Positions 28,937 through 38,058 of a stretch of DNA of 64,000 nucleotides are shown in pieces (positions within the stretch are counted from its first letter, which is position 1; every line of letters begins with the position of its first letter). The position numbers were made by a program, and so were the translations under genes. The stretch is from Halobacteriales archaeon YIM A00010 (GTDB lineage: Archaea > Halobacteriota > Halobacteria > Halobacteriales > Haloarculaceae). The DNA lies in NCBI GenBank assembly GCA_025041175.1, contig JAKCFJ010000003.1:806001-870000 (forward strand), written 5' to 3'. Below the pieces are notes generated by a model, which did no database searches, had not been told where the DNA came from, and saw only the letters and a program-made list of their open reading frames with translations.

Positions 28937-29047
28937 CTGATGATGGGCAGGCACTATCTCTCATGTACAATCTACTATGAAATTTTGACTGTCAAGCTAC
29001 ATTTCTCGAGTGGCTATGCATAACGAATCATACATAGCCAACTTCAG
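28937..29047. repeat. MITE-like element, copy 5
   Basis: 111 bp: CTGATGATGGGCAGG at the left, ATACATAGCCAACTTCAG at the right, interior GAAATTTTGACTGTCAAGCT. It is one of the more diverged copies. Confidence 0.6.
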
Positions 29048-29143
29048 ACGATTGAAATGCTACCAAGATACCCTCAGATGAATCGAAAACTTAAAAGAGT
29101 GGTTCAGTATATATCGGCCATTGGTTGAAAAATCGACGCTCCA

Positions 29144-29344
29144 ATGTCGTTCATCACGCGAGAAATTGAATCGAATACACGCACTACATCCGATGAGCAA
29201 CTACTTGAAGTCGGCTCTGGATCAGAAGTGTCGTTGGATATCGCCGGATCGAATCGCGGGGTACCTATGAGTTTTCTCGTTGCCACACGCAGCGTGTTCG
29301 AGACTGTTACGGGCATCGAAGTGAATACCTATTCTGAGGACTAA
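29144..29344 (+). CDS. Small hypothetical protein upstream of GAP-family protein
   Basis: 66 residues with no membrane segment, mixed polar and acidic (TTSDEQLLEVGSGSEVSLDI). A TATA-like AGTATATATCGG (29106-29117) sits upstream at leaderless-type distance. The stop is two bases before the next ATG, so it appears to be the first gene of an operon. No domain recognised. Confidence 0.5.
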   Translation: MSFITREIESNTRTTSDEQLLEVGSGSEVSLDIAGSNRGVPMSFLVATRSVFETVTGIEVNTYSED

Positions 29345-29346
29345 GT

Positions 29347-30054
29347 ATGGACGGTACATTAGTCACGACACTCGCTGTGCTCGCCCTGATTGATAGTACG
29401 AGCGTCGGAACGCTGTTCATTCCGATATGGTTACTCTTACAACCGAAACGGGTCACAACTAGTCGCCTCTTCACGTACTTGATGACAATCGCGTGTTTTT
29501 ACTTTATAATCGGCATCGCAGTCATGTTGGGTGCTGCCTCGCTAGCCGAGTCTCTCGCCGGCACCCTCGACAGAACCACGACACTCTATATCCAACTGGC
29601 TATTGGAGTCGGATTGCTCGCGTTGGCCTTCTACTTCTGGTTGAAGCAGCAAATGAGAGATTCGGCCGACAGGACCGACCGGTGGCGGACGCGTGTAGCT
29701 AACCGGTCGTCGTCAACACCCAGTCTTATGGGACTCGCATTGCTCGCCGGTGTGCTGGAAGTCACCATGATGCTGCCGTACTTAGGGGCAATCGGAATGC
29801 TTACGACATCAGATATTGGCTGGTCGGTACGAATCCTCCTACTGGCAGCATATGCTCTCGTAATGATTGTTCCTGCGCTGGTGCTTTTCGCCATCCGAGT
29901 CCTCGTACATGAGCAAGTGGAACCGTGGCTGGAACGCCTCAGCAAGTGGATTGCTAAGGAAGTAGACGAAGCAACCGTGTGGGTACCAGCGATCGTAGGG
30001 TTTCTCGTTGCATACTCTGCTGCAGGGGGATTGGGATGGATAGAGCCGCTGTAG
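29347..30054 (+). CDS. GAP/Sap-family membrane protein
   Basis: 235 residues with about six membrane segments in two sets of three, separated by a basic loop (LKQQMRDSADRTDRWRTRVA). The N-terminus TLAVLALIDSTSVGTLFIPI resembles the GAP family, distant relatives of LysE-type exporters and of the mycobacterial sulfolipid-addressing proteins. Export of a lipid or small molecule is a family-level guess. It is co-transcribed with the small gene before it. MITE copy 6 begins immediately after its stop. Confidence 0.75.
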   Translation: MDGTLVTTLAVLALIDSTSVGTLFIPIWLLLQPKRVTTSRLFTYLMTIACFYFIIGIAVMLGAASLAESLAGTLDRTTTLYIQLAIGVGLLALAFYFWLKQQMRDSADRTDRWRTRVANRSSSTPSLMGLALLAGVLEVTMMLPYLGAIGMLTTSDIGWSVRILLLAAYALVMIVPALVLFAIRVLVHEQVEPWLERLSKWIAKEVDEATVWVPAIVGFLVAYSAAGGLGWIEPL

Positions 30055-30055
30055 T

Positions 30056-30163
30056 CTGAAATCAGTCAGGTACTCTTATATCGTTATAGATGGAACACTA
30101 ATTCTGCTAGTCTAAAATTTCGAATAACTCGCTACATGATGAGTCTACTTAGCCGACCCAGAG
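30056..30163. repeat. MITE-like element, copy 6
   Basis: 108 bp: CTGAAATCAGTCAGGTACTC at the left, TCTACTTAGCCGACCCAGAG at the right, interior CTAAAATTTCG. It lies between the GAP gene and a family A transposase remnant whose start codon follows 19 bases later. Confidence 0.6.
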
Positions 30164-30182
30164 ACCACCTGCCTGGTTCCAG

Positions 30183-30947
30183 ATGGGTATGAACTCACAA
30201 TCGGACTCACCCGACACGGACACACATATCAACACGAAATCATCGGCCGCAGATCGAGCGAATGACACCGCGAACACAGGCACACCGATTCTCGCTGGGA
30301 GTGCTACCGATCACCACGGCCAGTCCAGCTGTTTCGATGTCGCCTCTGAAGAAACAAACGACGATTTCGATGGATTGGTCGCGACTGTCACCACCATCGT
30401 GCAATCGCAGTGCGAGCACCCCACAGACTACGCCGACATCGAGACGCTGGTCTGTCGCCTTCCGATCGACCACCTCACGTTCACCGCGCACGATTCGTTA
30501 GCGCCGTACTCGGGACCGTATCCGATGGCACTACTGATGCGAGCGTTCATCATCAAGGAAATAAACGACTGGGACGAGACCGCCCTCCACGACCACCTGC
30601 GAGCGCGTCCTTCGCTCTGTCGCGCGCTCGGCTTCGAGACACTCCCGGACCAATCGACGTTCTGGCGGGGATGGAACCGCCGCTTCAGCGATGAACTGCG
30701 CGACGCGGTACGGGAATGCGCTGATGTGATTGTGAGGGCGGCGCATGCTTGCGATGTCTCGCTCCCCGAGCGGGTCACCATCTGCAAAGCGGACGAGCCA
30801 CAGGCCGACGACTGTCCGAAATACCACCTCGTCGCCGAGAAGACTGACGAGGTGTGGCAGCAGGCCAAACCGTTCGTCTGCGATGCGTTCGCGCTAAAAC
30901 GAGGGCCAAACTGGCAGATTCAGGAGCGAATACGCATGATTGCTTAG
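30183..30947 (+). pseudogene. Family A transposase, 3'-truncated
   Basis: The most complete N-terminal half of the family: a polar Ser/Thr/Asp-rich leader, then DIETLVCRLPIDHLTFTAHD, PYSGPYPMALLMRAFIIKEI, LGFETLPDQSTFWRGWNRRF and EVWQQAKPFVCDAFALKRGP. At NWQIQ (about 30930) the match stops and the frame runs into the reverse of another copy. The catalytic domain is missing. Confidence 0.7.
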
Positions 30948-31083
30948 AGGAGCCATTGTTGTCGGCGAGTATCGATCTGCCCGATGTTGCGATATCGGTC
31001 GGTCGATCTGTGGCTGGTGATGTCGTGTCGATACGTGTGTTCGTGTCGGGCGAATCCGTGTCCGATGGTGCGTGCGTCCCCAT
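30935..31083 (-). pseudogene. Family A transposase leader, head-to-head copy
   Basis: The minus strand reads DTDSPDTNTRIDTTSPATDR and SGRSILADNN, a close relative of the N-terminal leader of the plus-strand copy (SDSPDTDTHINTKSSAADRA). It is joined tail-inward to that copy at about 30935, so two transposase genes face each other across a deletion junction. Confidence 0.6.
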
Positions 31084-31305
31084 GGTATATGTGGCTCACC
31101 GGCACCACGAATTCCCCGACAGACAGACGATGGGCGGTAGCTCGCCGTGTAATCACGTCCTGTGGTGCGGTGAGTGTCCTGCCATGGGTATTTGTCGATA
31201 CAGTGACTGTCCCACGACTGGGTCATAATCAGTTTGGTTCCGTCCCGAGACCGTCGGGACTCGCCGAAGAACAACCGACTCCACACGTCTCCACTCACTG
31301 GCGTC

Positions 31306-32064
31306 CTATTTCGACTGTCTCGCAGATGCAGTCTGCCGTGCGCCGTGAATGCTGAATGGTGGGAGGACTTTCGCCCCAGCGTCGACCTTTGCCCGATCGA
31401 TTTGCCACTGATCGTTATCGAACGTCACGTCGTAGTTGGCCTCAGCCTGGGCAAGGATGCTCCGTATCTTCGATGCTGGGATATCAAAGAATGCGTCAGG
31501 GGCTCGTTTCTCACGGCCCTTTCGAACTTCGCGGATGAAGGTCTGTGCGCGCACGTACTTCGAGGGGATTTGCTGGAGGAAGCCGTCTTCAACGGTATAG
31601 CCAAACGGTGGCCGACCGACGCGCTTGCCGTCGGCAATGGCAGCGTCGATACTTTCCTGGACATGTGAGCAAATCATGTTGCGCTCGGCGTCAGCGAACA
31701 CCATCATCATGTTTAACATCATCTCAGCCAGCCAGTCATCCTCGCCGACCGTGCCAATCGGTTGGTTCACGAGGTCGATGCCGATGCCGTTCTCACGGAA
31801 GTCCTCGACGAAGCCAGCGAGATCCGCAAATGACCGACCAAGCCGGTCGAGTTCGTGGGCAACCACTACGTCATACTCCTCAACATGCTCGCGGAGCTGC
31901 TAGTACTCCTGCCAGGAAGTCAACGCTCCGCTTTCGCCGAGGTCGCAGTACCACTCGATATCGTTGTCCTGCTCCGAATCATCGTACTTCTCACGGATCG
32001 TGCGCATCTGTCGCTCCTCATTCCGGTCGTCGGTCGAGACGCGGACGTAGGCGGCGATGTGCAT
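31306..32064 (-). pseudogene. Serine recombinase (resolvase) with in-frame amber codon
   Basis: The N-terminus MHIAAYVRVSTDDRNEERQM has the catalytic Ser of resolvases (VRVST). After LTSWQEY a TAG at about 31903 interrupts the frame, which continues as QLREHVEEYDVVVAHELDRL, GRSFADLAGFVEDFRENGIG and the DNA-binding part GKRVGRPPFGYTVEDGFLQQ. All other features are intact, so the damage is recent. A TATA-like GTATATAAAG (32099-32108, read on the minus strand) lies upstream. It is a relative of the fragment at 19369. Confidence 0.75.
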
Positions 32065-32108
32065 AGTGTACTCGGCTACCCTAACCATACCGGGATTCAG
32101 TATATAAA

Positions 32109-32607
32109 GAACGAGAGTTTTCGTACCGATATGGAATACTGGTGTTTTCCGTACTGACATGATTTCTGTCTGCACCCAGTTCACTGGTTGCTTGCAGGCG
32201 TTCCCGAGCGACGACATCATCACAGTGTATCGCTGGATTGCCCGTCGTGGCCGAGATGATGTCGAGCCGGGGCCCTTCGCCTGGACGACAGGGCACTCAC
32301 TGCCGCCGCCGCCGCCCGTGCAGGAACGTCCCGCGTCGGTGATGCCGCGCTCCTCGTTGTGGGACTACTGCGCGGTCCAGCCGTCCAACGGGATACCGGT
32401 CTCCCTCGTGCGCTCACGCTTGCGGCGACCGAGCCCTCCACGTTGCCCACGTCGCTGGGGTGGATGCTGTCGAGAGCGAGTCGGTACTGGTCGCGTATGA
32501 TCTGCTCAATCAACCAATCCGGCTTCGGATGTGTCGGTGCCAGTCTGGGACGGGCACCGGCGTAGCGGACCTGGTCAGTGACAGCCTGTGCATTTGGTGC
32601 CCGTCTC
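32109..32607. other. No recognised gene
   Basis: The minus strand contains a protein-like stretch (KPDWLIEQIIRDQYRLALDS) at about 32540-32440 in a frame that continues into overlapping shadow frames. I cannot assign it. GC-rich GCCGCCGCC runs near 32303 break codon regularity. Confidence 0.3.
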
Positions 32608-33066
32608 TCAGTCCTCGGCGGTGAGGAAGAAGTACCCAGCGAGGTCCCCGAGTGCAATCGCGACGGCGAGTGGTCCCAAGCGCAGCACAACCGCCGGGAG
32701 TGGTGGCTGCGGGAGGAATCGCTCGATCCTAACCTCATAGTAGCGACCGTTTCTGACAGCCTGCAGATACGTCGCTTCTCCTCTGCGCTTGTCAGGGGCA
32801 AGCGAGGCCCACGGCTCCGGAACCTCATCCAGCGGGACTGAGACCGTCGTGCTGTCCTGGAACGACTTGTCGAGGATGCGCTGTGCGGGGTTTGAGAGGT
32901 TCTGATATTGAACCGATGTCTCCAGATATTGAATTGGTTCTGTACCGCTGTCTTCACTCGTCACTGACAGGTGTGGCTCCTGATCCGGGATCGGAGAGAC
33001 GAGCGGGGCGGCAAACAGCGGGAGAGCGATGAGTAAAGCGATGACGGTGAGCCAACGGCGGTTCAT
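32608..33066 (-). CDS. Small membrane-anchored protein of ABC module 1
   Basis: 152 residues. The start MNRRWLTVIALLIALPLFAA overlaps the permease stop (ATGA). One N-terminal membrane anchor or signal segment is followed by about 95 extracytoplasmic residues with Pro-rich turns and a second hydrophobic segment near the end (LPAVVLRLGPLAVAIALGDL). It is the last gene of the ATPase-permease operon and probably an auxiliary exporter subunit. No domain name recognised. Confidence 0.65.
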   Translation of the reverse strand: MNRRWLTVIALLIALPLFAAPLVSPIPDQEPHLSVTSEDSGTEPIQYLETSVQYQNLSNPAQRILDKSFQDSTTVSVPLDEVPEPWASLAPDKRRGEATYLQAVRNGRYYEVRIERFLPQPPLPAVVLRLGPLAVAIALGDLAGYFFLTAED

Positions 33067-33863
33067 ACGAGATCCCCCCGCTGAAACCGCAGATACGCCA
33101 GTCCGAGCGGAACGACCAGCCAGCCGCCCAGAATCACGACACCAAACCACGGGTCAAGGTAGAACGGTGCTGGCTCGCTGGCGGATCCCAACGCGCCTCC
33201 GGCCTTGAACGCATGTCTCGGATTGAGCCGCTCGAGGAGGTAGAACCAATCGGGTCCGCCACCACTAAGATCGAACGTGGACATATTCACGATGAAGAGG
33301 ACCACATCCCACAGAAACGCGAACAGCAGCGCGGTCCCGACTGCCCCCCAGGTCGCCACTGTCGAGGAGCGCGCCGCTGCCGAAAACGCGATCCCGATCG
33401 CGACGAACACGACGCCGATGACCACCATCTTCCCGGCGACGAGCGTGTAGGCAGCCAGCGAGAACGAGTCGGCCAGCACGGCGAAGTGAATCCCGATGAC
33501 GGCGAACCCGACGAGCACCGTCACCGTGACGATGGCGGCTCGGCCGATGAGTTTCCCGAGCACCACATCCCGGCGCGTATGGGGCAGCCCAAGCAGAAAT
33601 TTGAGGCTGCCCGACTCGCGCTCGCCAACGATCGCATTGTACCCCAGCATCGTTCCCAGAATCGGCACGAGGATGCCCACTGGATTGAGCAGCGCTGCCG
33701 CCTCGATGCTGCCGCTGGCGCGCAGCGAGGGAGACCGAGCAAGCTCGAAGATGAAGTACGTCAGGAGCGCCATGAACTCCGTGAACAGCCCTCCTATGAG
33801 GAATAGTGCCCGCGACCGGATGCCGTCCTGGAAGTCTTTCTTGGCGATGACAAGCGTGCTCAT
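33063..33863 (-). CDS. ABC-2 type permease, module 1
   Basis: 266 residues, six membrane segments. The start MSTLVIAKKDFQDGIRSRAL and the loop GERESGSLKFLLGLPHTRRD are the usual coupling and gating regions of NosY/ABC-2 permeases. It overlaps the ATPase stop by four bases (ATGA) and the downstream small gene likewise, so the three are one operon. The module 2 permease at 48478 shares the KFLLGLPHTRRDVV loop and the C-terminal WLVVPLGLAY. Confidence 0.88.
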   Translation of the reverse strand: MSTLVIAKKDFQDGIRSRALFLIGGLFTEFMALLTYFIFELARSPSLRASGSIEAAALLNPVGILVPILGTMLGYNAIVGERESGSLKFLLGLPHTRRDVVLGKLIGRAAIVTVTVLVGFAVIGIHFAVLADSFSLAAYTLVAGKMVVIGVVFVAIGIAFSAAARSSTVATWGAVGTALLFAFLWDVVLFIVNMSTFDLSGGGPDWFYLLERLNPRHAFKAGGALGSASEPAPFYLDPWFGVVILGGWLVVPLGLAYLRFQRGDLV

Positions 33864-34846
33864 GGGTGGCCTCCCTCGCTGGCATAGGCTCGGTCTGTCG
33901 TCGCTGGCGTCTCGGACCGGGCGGCACTATCGGGTAGTGGCGAGCCGTCGTCCGTGTAGGCCATGAACAGCTCTTCGAGCGAGGTCTCATCGAGATCGAA
34001 ATCCTGGATCGACGCGCCTGTCGCTTCAAGTTCAGACAAGACCGTAGTCTTCGCTTCATCGGCACACTGCACGGTGACGGTCATCCCAGTCGCGCTCGCC
34101 TGCGAGACGTCGGACAGCGCGCGCACCGCATCGAGCGCCTCCTTGGGTACCAGATCGACCTCAATGGTAAGCGTCACCTCGGCGGCCACCGCATCACGCA
34201 GCCCCGCAACAGTATCCTTGGCGACAAGGGAGCCATCACGGGGGATGCCCACCCGATCACAAACCGCCTCGACTTGGCTGAGGATATGGCTCGAAAAAAA
34301 CACGGTTGCGCCACGGTCAGCCTCCTTGCGGACGATCTCATGCATCTCGTGGGCCCCGCCCGGATCGAGTCCGGTTGATGGTTCATCGAGAATCAAGAAT
34401 TCGGGCTGGCCAACGAGAGCCGTCCCAAGCATGAGACGCTGGGCTACCCCTTTTGAATACTCCCCTGCCCACCGGTCGAGTGCGTCGGCTAGTCCGACGC
34501 GGGCGGCAATGGCAGCCGGATCGTCGCTCGCATCGTTCGAATCGATGGTAAGCTGGAGGTGTTGGCGCCCAGTCAGGCGATCATACACAGCATACCCTTC
34601 GGGGAGGACGCCCATGCGCTGGCGGACAGCGAGCGACTCTGCCTGCGCGTCGTAGCCCAGGACTGACGCGCGCCCTCGCGTCGGGCGGATGTAATCGAGC
34701 AGGAGATTGATCGTGGTCGACTTCCCTGCGCCGTTTGGTCCTAAAAAGCCGAATACTGTCCCGTCCTCGATCGTGAAGTCGCGGTCAGCCACGGCAGTCA
34801 CATCGCCGTGCTGTTTCGTCAATCCGGTCGTTTCGATTGCAGTCAT
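33860..34846 (-). CDS. ABC transporter ATP-binding protein, module 1
   Basis: 328 residues. Walker A GPNGAGKSTT, signature YSKGVAQRLMLG, Walker B FLILDEPSTGLD and switch His SSHILSQVE. After the nucleotide-binding fold a domain of about 100 residues ends in SLEELFMAYTDDG, as in NatA/CcmA-type exporters. First gene of the operon. It is divergent from the MAGKSASLL gene at 35072, with about 225 bases between them that must hold both promoters. Strongly similar to the module 2 ATPase at 49323. Confidence 0.92.
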   Translation of the reverse strand: MTAIETTGLTKQHGDVTAVADRDFTIEDGTVFGFLGPNGAGKSTTINLLLDYIRPTRGRASVLGYDAQAESLAVRQRMGVLPEGYAVYDRLTGRQHLQLTIDSNDASDDPAAIAARVGLADALDRWAGEYSKGVAQRLMLGTALVGQPEFLILDEPSTGLDPGGAHEMHEIVRKEADRGATVFFSSHILSQVEAVCDRVGIPRDGSLVAKDTVAGLRDAVAAEVTLTIEVDLVPKEALDAVRALSDVSQASATGMTVTVQCADEAKTTVLSELEATGASIQDFDLDETSLEELFMAYTDDGSPLPDSAARSETPATTDRAYASEGGHP

Positions 34847-35037
34847 TCATAATCCGCTCTCTATTGGCCAATATTAAAGGGATATGACTATTCGTATCGA
34901 ATATCATCAGTATATGGCTGTACACCGCTGATTTGCCGTGATTCAGTCGCTGTGACTCGGCAGTATGTTCATCCGGTAGATGCCCTTCACAGCAGTATAT
35001 CACGATACACCTCTTGTTCCGAATCTGCAACAATCAA

Positions 35038-35048
35038 TGGCTATAAGC
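35038..35048 (+). promoter_or_regulatory. TATA box of the SHOCT-type membrane protein gene
   Basis: TGGCTATAAGC is centred about 28 bases before ATG 35072, fitting a leaderless archaeal promoter and deciding the start against the upstream ATG at 34952. Confidence 0.5.
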
Positions 35049-35071
35049 CCTGTACTGGCCATACTCGATCT

Positions 35072-35977
35072 ATGGCGGGAAAATCTGCGTCGCTGCTCAC
35101 GAAAACGCAGCGCCGCCGGCTCCAAAATGAGTTCGAGGACTTGGACGAGGACGCGCAACGACGGGATCAGCAGCTGATCAGAGAGCGGATTCGAGCGGGC
35201 GTGCTCGATTTTCAGCTGCTCGCTGACTACCCGGATCGCCAGCTTGAACTAGCCTTCGAGGACGTCTCGGAGACAGAGTTGCGGGCGGCGCTGGCAGACA
35301 CCTATCTGGCTGCCGAGCGGATTCGTGACCTGCACCGTTACGACCGCGACCAACTGCTCACGGACGCTCGGACGCGCGCCAAGGAGGTCTCTGGAGAAGC
35401 CCGTGACGTCAGTAGCCTCGCTCGCCTTGACCTGCACACGGGAGCCGAGGTGCGCCGCCAGGCCGAAGAGCGCCTCGGGACGAGTCGCTGGGAAACGCGC
35501 GCGACCGGCCTTATGAAACTCGCCCCGGTAGTGTTTGCCGCAAGCGTTATGACCCTCTTGGTCCATGATGTGCTGATTCATCGCTATATCGTGGCGCGAA
35601 TCGCTGCTGGATTCGCCATGGTCGCTCTCTTGCTGTGCATCGTTGGCGTCAGCCTCATTATACTCCTTGCAGGGACGAATGCCATCATTCCCGCATTCGC
35701 GACAGTAGCGAGAGACGCCCACGAGACGGGGCGAGCTGCCTGGCGTCGCTGTGGACCTGACCGGCTCCAGTTCATTCTGTCTGGCCAGACACGGGAAAAC
35801 GACTGGGACCCCTCACCATCCACCACGGACGGTGAGGACGAAACACCCCTTGACAGACTGCGCCAGCGCTACGCAGTGGGCGAACTCAGCGACGAGCAGT
35901 TCGAACGCAAACTTGAACAGCTACTCGCCACGGAAACCCTCGAAGACGCAGAAGATCGCTTGGACGCACGAGAGTGA
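35072..35977 (+). CDS. MAGKSASLL-type membrane protein with SHOCT domain, module 1
   Basis: 301 residues. An N-terminal helical domain (residues 1-140) begins MAGKSASLLTKTQRRRLQNE and has FQLLADYPDRQLELAFEDV. Two membrane segments follow at about 150-215, then a short linker and a C-terminal SHOCT domain (LDRLRQRYAVGELSDEQFER). SHOCT is a small helical tail found on many membrane proteins, often involved in assembly. It is divergent from the ABC operon and paired with it again in module 2, so it probably acts in the same process, perhaps as regulator or accessory subunit. No known function. Confidence 0.75.
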   Translation: MAGKSASLLTKTQRRRLQNEFEDLDEDAQRRDQQLIRERIRAGVLDFQLLADYPDRQLELAFEDVSETELRAALADTYLAAERIRDLHRYDRDQLLTDARTRAKEVSGEARDVSSLARLDLHTGAEVRRQAEERLGTSRWETRATGLMKLAPVVFAASVMTLLVHDVLIHRYIVARIAAGFAMVALLLCIVGVSLIILLAGTNAIIPAFATVARDAHETGRAAWRRCGPDRLQFILSGQTRENDWDPSPSTTDGEDETPLDRLRQRYAVGELSDEQFERKLEQLLATETLEDAEDRLDARE

Positions 35978-36033
35978 TGCCTGCCCACGAGCAGCACGTC
36001 GAGTCGAACCAAGCGCGAGACCGACCGAATTGT

Positions 36034-36138
36034 CTGAAACCAGCTACGTCGATTTGTCCTCACGGCCCCTGTGCAATGTGAGCTGTGGATAATATTCAAA
36101 ATATACTGTGCATGAGAAAATTATCCGCCTAACTTCAG
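36034..36138. repeat. MITE-like element, copy 7
   Basis: 105 bp: CTGAAACCAGCTACGTCGAT at the left, TATCCGCCTAACTTCAG at the right, interior ATTCAAAATATACTG. Diverged, but both ends are recognisable. Confidence 0.55.
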
Positions 36139-36368
36139 ATATAATGGAATTATGGTAGGAAAACGATCCCTTTCCGAAGGGACAGAGCACCTACTGACGG
36201 CATGACCGGGACGCTCTCATCGTCCCGACCACCGGCAGTATGACATACGACGTGCGAACGCGTCAGCCTTGCCCGCGAGCACACTGAAAACGGGCACACA
36301 CTACTCGTGTCGGAGACCATCGGCCCGTGACAGCATTCGCGCACCGCTGGGCGCATCCCATCGCACAC

Positions 36369-37889
36369 TCATATGTTGTCGCTCTGGTCACCATTGCCGT
36401 CGGCGTCCACCCGGGTTTCGATCTCGGCCAGCGCCTCGTCAGTCATCTCCTGGCCGCCCGTGTTGGGAACGGTGGCATGTTCCTCGTGGTAGTGACGCGC
36501 GAGTTCGAGACCGCGCTGACCGATCTCGTCGTCGGGTTCGAACGACTGTGCGATCTCTTCCTCGATGGTACGGAACTCAAACGTCTCGGCGGAGATATCG
36601 AAGACATACGCGCCGGTAAGCGAGTCGCTGACGAAGACAAAATCGCGTTCGGCGTTGTACTCAGCCGACCACGCAAACGGAGCGTGTAGGTGATCGAGGA
36701 ATCCAGCCACCGGGCCACTCCCGAGTTGCTCAGCACGCTGTGCGTCCTCCCTGGGCTGGAACTGCTGTGAGGGGACTGGGTTCGTGGGATCAGTGATGTC
36801 GGCGACCCAGACGCCCTCGTGGTAGCCTCCATCGACGAGGAGCGTGGTGTCGCCACACGGAACCACATCATGGAAGTGGGTCGTCCAGAAGTAGGCTTCG
36901 TCCTCGCTCTGTTCGGTGGCGTTGGGCGAGTGGGTAAAGCCGAGATGGATCGGGTTCTCGGGCGATCCCTCCCCCCAACCGATGTCGAAGATATGCTTGC
37001 CTCCAGGGATTCCCGTGGCCGTCTCGTCGCTGAGAACTGCAAGCTTGCGTTCGGGATCAAACCGCGCTGAATGCAATCCCTCGAATCCAGGGGTGCCGAT
37101 CTCCTCGTAGTCGGGTCGGTCGGCGTAATCGACACGGCCGAGTTCTGTCGGCGAGGCAGGATTCGAGAGGTCAAACACAACGTATCCGACGAACTCCCCG
37201 CCGATATACGCCACATGCAGGAGTTTCCGGTCGAGTTCGACGTTGAGCTCGTGGCAGTATCCGCTGGGACCGGTTTCATCGATCAGCTCCGGATCGGTCG
37301 GGTCGCTCACGTCGTAGGTGAGCACACCCGGCGCGCTGTCGTCCTTATCAACAGCGTACAGGAGCGGCACTTCAGGATGAGCATCGAAATTGTGGACGCC
37401 GGTACGGGGCGTGTCCACGTCGGCGATGATAGTTGGCTCCTCGACGGAACCCGCGTCGAAACCGTAATCAACGACCTGGAACCCCAACTCGCCGCCCTCG
37501 ATATTGGGTTCCTGGGTGCGATAGTACAATCCATCGCGGGCATCGAACTCTACATCGTTTTGGCGGTTCGTGATATCCGAGTGTAATCGGTGAGCCTGGG
37601 AGGGGTGTTCGAGATCGTCAAGATCGACGAGAAAACTGCCGCCCTCGCCGTAGTACCCACCCAAGAGACCATACCGGCCGTCGTCTCTGAGGACACCGTT
37701 ACTGTAGATCCCTGGCGGATTATCGAGAAAGGCATGCCCGAGCAGGTCGAGCCGCCCAGTGGCGGAGTCGCTCTGATCCCTGGTGGCGGTAGTGTCGTCT
37801 GCGACTGCTGTTCCGACGCCCGTTGCACCCATTGCCATAGTCGCGATCCCGGTGGTTTTCAGGAAATCGCGCCGTGAATGAGTAACCAT
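36369..37889 (-). CDS. Secreted LVIVD-repeat beta-propeller protein
   Basis: 506 residues. The Tat signal is SRRDFLKTTGIATMAMGATG. The mature part has repeated units of the pattern LVIVD/VxDVSDPTDPxL (for example LTYDVSDPTDPELIDETG, VVFDLSNPASPTELG, VWVADITDPTNPVPSQ), which form a propeller. His-rich loops (TTHFHDVVPCG, HLHAPFAWS) could bind metal. The C-terminus is charged and lacks a membrane anchor, so it is probably released. Members are annotated only as LVIVD-repeat proteins, and the function is unknown. The coding strand is opposite to its neighbours. Confidence 0.8.
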   Translation of the reverse strand: MVTHSRRDFLKTTGIATMAMGATGVGTAVADDTTATRDQSDSATGRLDLLGHAFLDNPPGIYSNGVLRDDGRYGLLGGYYGEGGSFLVDLDDLEHPSQAHRLHSDITNRQNDVEFDARDGLYYRTQEPNIEGGELGFQVVDYGFDAGSVEEPTIIADVDTPRTGVHNFDAHPEVPLLYAVDKDDSAPGVLTYDVSDPTDPELIDETGPSGYCHELNVELDRKLLHVAYIGGEFVGYVVFDLSNPASPTELGRVDYADRPDYEEIGTPGFEGLHSARFDPERKLAVLSDETATGIPGGKHIFDIGWGEGSPENPIHLGFTHSPNATEQSEDEAYFWTTHFHDVVPCGDTTLLVDGGYHEGVWVADITDPTNPVPSQQFQPREDAQRAEQLGSGPVAGFLDHLHAPFAWSAEYNAERDFVFVSDSLTGAYVFDISAETFEFRTIEEEIAQSFEPDDEIGQRGLELARHYHEEHATVPNTGGQEMTDEALAEIETRVDADGNGDQSDNI

Positions 37890-37963
37890 GATACAACCGC
37901 TATATCAACACCCGACCTATTATAACTAATTTTTGTTATATTTGAAGATAGAAAATAATGTTC

Positions 37964-38054
37964 ACTGAAATCGGGAACGTAGATTGCTCATGTATGACTA
38001 GGTTCGAAAACTATACCAGAGGTTTCCTTTTGCGCACACTATGCAGATGTTCTG
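37964..38054. repeat. MITE-like element, copy 8, partial
   Basis: The left end CTGAAATCGGGAACGTAGAT and the following TTGCTCATGTATGAC match the consensus. The right end is degenerate (GATGTTCTG). About 91 bp survive. Confidence 0.4.
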
Positions 38055-38058
38055 TTCT

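Noticed and set aside
31895-31912. In-frame TAG in the resolvase as possible pyrrolysine decoding
   Set aside because: Haloarchaea are not known to use pyrrolysine, and the neighbouring elements are full of similar nonsense codons, so inactivation is simpler.
33213-33806. 197-codon plus-strand frame rich in Arg/His/Asp
   Set aside because: It is antisense to the well-supported ABC permease of module 1.
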